Source: Hyphomicrobiales bacterium (GTDB taxonomy: Bacteria; Pseudomonadota; Alphaproteobacteria; Rhizobiales; Aestuariivirgaceae). From it: DNA of 9,375 nt. The stretch lies in contig JANYGE010000227.1 in NCBI GenBank assembly GCA_025362535.1, positions 1-9,375 of the forward strand, read 5' to 3'. A program made the position numbers and the translations under genes. Positions 6,390 to 9,375 of the stretch are shown here, in pieces. The notes beneath the pieces are model-generated. The model did not search any database and was not told the origin of the DNA. It was given only the letters and a program-made list of their open reading frames with translations. Positions within the stretch are counted from its first letter, which is position 1, and every line of letters begins with the position of its first letter.

Positions 6390-7339
6390 ATGGGGTTCAC
6401 CTTAAAGCAAGCGGCATCATGGCCATTGGCGGTGAGAATTGGCATATTCACACAAGCATCAAAACGCTTGGCACAGCGCGGCGCAAAGGCACAACCTGTT
6501 GAGCGATGGAGCAGGGCAGGGGGAGCCCCCGGAATGGATTTTAAACGATGTGGCCGCTTACCCTCAAGCGGGGGAATGGAATCAAGCAGTGCCTGCGTAT
6601 AAGGATGCTGCGGTTCCGAAAACAGTTCGCGCTTGCTGCCACGCTCTGCAATGCGGCCAGCATACATCACCATCACCCGGTCAGCGATTTCAGCAATCAC
6701 CCCCATATCATGAGTGATAAAGACAACGGCCGATTTGTAATTTTTCTGGAGCTTGCGCACCAAATCCAAAATCTGTGCTTGCACGGTTACATCCAAAGCC
6801 GTTGTCGGTTCATCGGCAACAAGCAGCGAAGGGTTGCACGATAGCGCCATGGCAATCACCGCACGTTGGCGCATGCCGCCAGAGAGCTGGTGTGGATAGA
6901 GATGGATCGCTTCAGCAGGATTTGGAATGTTCACCTCTTGCAGAAGATCAATGGCGCGCTGCTCGGCAGCTTTTGCCGAGATTTTTTCATGCGCACGGAT
7001 TTGCTCGGCAATCTGCCAGCCGATTGTATAAACTGGCGTGAGGGCGGTCATCGGGTCTTGGAAGATCATCGCAATTTCGCGGCCGCGTAATTTGCGCATG
7101 TCTTTTGCGGAAAGACCGACCAACTCGCGGCCTTGATATTTAATCGATCCTTCAATCACCGCGTTAGGGTCGGTAATCAACCCCATGACGGCAAGCAGTG
7201 AGACTGTTTTGCCGGAACCAGACTCGCCCACCACGCCAAGAATTTCGCCTTCGGCCACATCAAAGGACACACCATCAATAGCCTGAACCATGCCTTGCTC
7301 GGTGCAAAAGGAAACTCTGAGATCACGGACGGAAAGCAT
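6386..7339 (-). CDS. Dpp/Opp-family peptide ABC transporter ATPase (DppD/OppD-like)
   Basis: This is the second nucleotide-binding subunit, which forms a heterodimer with the DppF-like protein below the two permeases. From the ATG at 7339 it has 317 residues: [11 protein letters not shown], Walker A GESGSGKT (38-45), Q-loop Q94 in MIFQDP, signature LSGGM (152-156), Walker B LLVADEP (172-178), and H210 in FITHDM. The C-terminal region has SIPGAPP and four cysteines, C283, C289, C296 and C311, as in iron-sulphur-bearing Dpp/Opp ATPases. Start choice: AGGAG (7350-7346) lies six bases before the ATG at 7339. An in-frame GTG immediately upstream (7342) is only three bases away and less likely. The ATG shares one base with the upstream stop (TGATG). 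LSGGM instead of LSGGQ is usual for the DppD subunit. The substrate cannot be told from sequence. Confidence 0.95.
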   Translation of the reverse strand: MLSVRDLRVSFCTEQGMVQAIDGVSFDVAEGEILGVVGESGSGKTVSLLAVMGLITDPNAVIEGSIKYQGRELVGLSAKDMRKLRGREIAMIFQDPMTALTPVYTIGWQIAEQIRAHEKISAKAAEQRAIDLLQEVNIPNPAEAIHLYPHQLSGGMRQRAVIAMALSCNPSLLVADEPTTALDVTVQAQILDLVRKLQKNYKSAVVFITHDMGVIAEIADRVMVMYAGRIAERGSKRELFSEPQHPYTQALLDSIPPLEGKRPHRLKSIPGAPPALLHRSTGCAFAPRCAKRFDACVNMPILTANGHDAACFKVNPI

Positions 7340-8310
7340 CACACACTCCTCACGCGAGGGTCGAGCAGAATGTAAACCACATCAACCAAAGCATTGGCCA
7401 GCACAACGAAGAAGGAGGCATACATCACGGTGGTCATGATCACGGGCAGATCGAGGTTTTGCAGAGCATCATAGGTAAGCTTGCCCACTCCATGGAGATC
7501 AAACACCACTTCAGTAAGCAATGCCGAACCACCAACGAGCGCGCCGAAATCCAAGCCGAACAGCGTTACAAAACTGATGAGCGAGGTGCGAAGCGCGTGC
7601 CGCAACAAAATACGCGTTTCCGATAGGCCTTTGGCGCGCGCGGTGCGAACATAATCTTCCTGCATTGCTTCAATCAAATTGGCCCGCAACACGCGGCCAT
7701 AAAGGCCGATATAAAGTATAGCCAAGGTGATCCATGGAATGATCAGCGTGAGAAACCAGCCTTTGGGATCGGAGCTGAGGTTTTTATAACCCAGCGGTGG
7801 CACCCAAGAAAACATCCAAGTGTCGTGATAGCGACTTTGGGTGACGAGGTTCATCACTTCGCCCAGCCAATAGACCGGCATGGAAATGCCGATGAGGCCA
7901 AGGATCATCAACAGCTTATCAAGCCAGGAGCCGCGCGTGGCTGCCGCCACGGTTCCAATGATGATACCGAAAATTACCCAGAGAATAGCAGCGCCAATAA
8001 CCAATGAAAGTGTAACCGGAATTGTATCAAGCACCGCAGGCACCACTTTCCAGCCGCGATTGACGAAGGATGTAAGATCACCAGTGATGAATATCTTTTT
8101 CATCATGATGAGATATTGCACATAGAAAGGTTGATCGAAGCCAAAGCTTTTGCGCACCGCCTCCAGAATTTCAGGGCTGGCATTGCGGCCAGCGATGCGA
8201 GAGGCTGGATCAGCGCCGGGTGTTGCAAAAAAAATCATGAAGACCAGCATGCTGATGCCCACCATGACAAAGAACATCTGGCCCACACGCCGGAGGATTG
8301 CTAGCAGCAT
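7339..8310 (-). CDS. Dpp/Opp-family ABC transporter permease (DppB-like)
   Basis: This 323-residue inner-membrane permease forms the transport channel with the DppC-like partner. It has the DppB layout: a first membrane helix near 9-29, a periplasmic domain with the conserved FGFDQPFYVQY motif (56-66), and then about five more helices. The cytoplasmic EAA loop, which docks onto the ATPase, is DYVRTARAKGLSETRILLRHALR (219-241; conserved G at 228). It ends with the family's LLDPRVR (316-322). The stretch between helices at about 155-185 (TQSRYHDTWMFSWVPPLGY) matches periplasmic loops typical of the family. It starts at an ATG sharing one base with the DppC-like stop (TGATG), and the ribosome-binding sequence is weak (GGGG), so translation likely depends on coupling. 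No frame damage is seen. Confidence 0.94.
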   Translation of the reverse strand: MLLAILRRVGQMFFVMVGISMLVFMIFFATPGADPASRIAGRNASPEILEAVRKSFGFDQPFYVQYLIMMKKIFITGDLTSFVNRGWKVVPAVLDTIPVTLSLVIGAAILWVIFGIIIGTVAAATRGSWLDKLLMILGLIGISMPVYWLGEVMNLVTQSRYHDTWMFSWVPPLGYKNLSSDPKGWFLTLIIPWITLAILYIGLYGRVLRANLIEAMQEDYVRTARAKGLSETRILLRHALRTSLISFVTLFGLDFGALVGGSALLTEVVFDLHGVGKLTYDALQNLDLPVIMTTVMYASFFVVLANALVDVVYILLDPRVRSV

Positions 8311-9281
8311 CAGCCACGCCCCAGCTTGATTTTAGAGCGCGGATCTAGCGCATCGCGCAGGCCATCTCCCAGCACATTAAGAGCAAGCACACTGAGAACA
8401 ATGGCGAGCCCCGGAGCCAGCGCCACCATAGGCCGCGAGTAGAGCAGCCCCTGTCCGTCTTGAATAATCGTGCCCCAGCTTGCATCAGGCGGCTGAACAC
8501 CAATCGATAAAAACGACAAGGCAGATTCTGTAAGCATATTAAGCGCCATCATCAAAGGCACAAATACAATCAGTGTAGTTGATACATTTGGCAAAATATC
8601 GCGCAGCAAAATACGGTGGCTCGGCACGCCAAGGCCAATTGCCGCCAATACAAACTCACTCTCGCGCAACGATAAAACCTGCCCGCGAATGGGCCGCGCC
8701 ACATAGGGAATGAAAACCACACCAATAATAAAAATCGGTAACCACAGGCTACCTGATTCAATGGTGATCGGGCCAATTTGGATGCCGTGCGCGATCAACA
8801 CAATCGAAAGCGAAATCGCCAAAAGATAAACCGGAAAAGCCCAGAGAATATCGAGAATGCGCGAGAGAACCGTATCAACAAAGCCCCCAAAGAATCCTGC
8901 CACCAAGCCCAGTGTGGTTCCGACAAGCAACGTAAAAATCGTTGCCGCACTGGCAATCAAAAATGAGTTAAGCCCGCCATAAAGCAGCCGCGTCATCACA
9001 TCACGGCCTTGGTTATCTGCCCCCAGAAAATAATTGCCAATCTCCCAGGTGGGACCGATGGGATTGTAGCCCAGCCCCAAACCTTCCGTCGATTGCTCCA
9101 TCACATTCACTGTCTGCCCATTGAGTGTGATGGTGGCATCCAAAGTTGATTTGAACGGATCCATGCCAGCCCATGCCGCATAGGCCGGGGCGAGAAGACA
9201 CATGCCTAAAATAATCAGAAACAAAAATAGCGCTGCATGGCCCACCGGCCGGCTCACGGATCGATACCACATCTTTTTCAT
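8310..9281 (-). CDS. Dpp/Opp-family ABC transporter permease (DppC-like)
   Basis: This 323-residue inner-membrane permease is the second channel subunit. A first membrane helix (about 16-37) is followed by an exported segment of roughly 50 residues, then the DppC motif FLGADNQGRDVMTRLLYG (85-102), several helices, the EAA loop EFVLAAIGLGVPSHRILLRD (209-228), SFLSIGVQPPDASWG (256-270), and GDGLRDALDPR near the end. The segment between helix 1 and FLGADNQGRD (DATITLNGQT to GPTWEIGN) is longer than in classical E. coli DppC. AGGAA lies four bases before the ATG and overlaps the stop of the preceding partial reading frame, so the gene is probably internal to an operon. It precedes the DppB-like gene, the reverse of the common B-C order. 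Confidence 0.94.
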   Translation of the reverse strand: MKKMWYRSVSRPVGHAALFLFLIILGMCLLAPAYAAWAGMDPFKSTLDATITLNGQTVNVMEQSTEGLGLGYNPIGPTWEIGNYFLGADNQGRDVMTRLLYGGLNSFLIASAATIFTLLVGTTLGLVAGFFGGFVDTVLSRILDILWAFPVYLLAISLSIVLIAHGIQIGPITIESGSLWLPIFIIGVVFIPYVARPIRGQVLSLRESEFVLAAIGLGVPSHRILLRDILPNVSTTLIVFVPLMMALNMLTESALSFLSIGVQPPDASWGTIIQDGQGLLYSRPMVALAPGLAIVLSVLALNVLGDGLRDALDPRSKIKLGRG

Positions 9282-9288
9282 ACGGTTC

Positions 9289-9375
9289 CTATGCCATCAG
9301 TCTGGACGACTTCGGCACATGCAGCATCAAGAACTCCATCTGGTCAGCCAAAATGCGGCGGTTGCGCAAAATGAA
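9289..9375 (-). CDS. C-terminal fragment of an unidentified gene upstream of dppC-like gene
   Basis: An open frame enters from the right edge and stops at TAG (9291-9289), giving 28 residues that end MLHVPKSSRLMA. The stop lies seven bases before the DppC-like start and is merged with its ribosome-binding sequence, the arrangement expected for the preceding gene of an operon. I do not recognise the family from this short tail. Context would suggest a substrate-binding protein or a peptide or amino-acid enzyme. The open frame is short enough to occur by chance, so even its reality is not certain. Confidence 0.5.
   Translation of the reverse strand, partial: FILRNRRILADQMEFLMLHVPKSSRLMA

Noticed and set aside
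1..9375. CRISPR arrays, tRNA or rRNA genes, transposases, toxin-antitoxin or phage genes.
   Set aside because: None was seen: no regularly spaced repeats, no cloverleaf or attachment-site pattern, and all sizeable genes belong to ordinary housekeeping, signalling or transport families.

Overview
The window looks like chromosomal DNA from an alphaproteobacterium, most likely of the Hyphomicrobiales (Rhizobiales). The evidence is a minCDE operon with rhizobial-type MinC, a perfect CtrA-type box (TTAA-N7-TTAA) in front of minC, an alphaproteobacterial TadG-like protein and a PAS-GGDEF protein of a type common in that class. G+C is moderate. I cannot name genus or species. There is no tRNA, rRNA, CRISPR array, insertion sequence or phage gene, and the window reads as ordinary core and metabolic chromosome.

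Layout. Positions 1-668 (minus strand) hold the end of a two-gene unit: a RidA/TdcF-group enamine deaminase, then the first 70 codons of a SelA/DgaE-like PLP enzyme that continues off the left edge. Positions 855-5269 (plus strand) hold a PAS-GGDEF diguanylate cyclase, a 182-base gap with a long stem-loop and a CtrA box, the division-site operon minC-minD-minE, and a free-standing TadG-like von Willebrand A protein. Positions 5397-9375 (minus strand) hold a Dpp/Opp-type peptide ABC transporter. In transcription order it runs: the tail of an unidentified gene, DppC-like permease, DppB-like permease, DppD-like ATPase, DppF-like ATPase. Consecutive transporter ORFs from dppC onward overlap by 1 to 4 bases.

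How the genes work together. MinC, MinD and MinE form the oscillating inhibitor system that places the Z-ring. The CtrA box suggests cell-cycle control of the operon. The diguanylate cyclase has both an intact GGDEF active site and an RxxD inhibitory site, so it should make c-di-GMP with product feedback. The PLP enzyme and RidA protein make a sensible pair, because RidA proteins clear reactive enamine/imine intermediates released by PLP enzymes. The transporter block supplies two permeases and two ATPases, and its substrate-binding protein is not visible here.

Most of this content is ordinary. The points most worth checking are the CtrA box before minC, the 40-base stem-loop at 1921-1960, a 15-base-period duplication inside minC, the RidA/PLP pairing and the CxxxCH motif in the TadG-like protein. 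I found no convincing new system.
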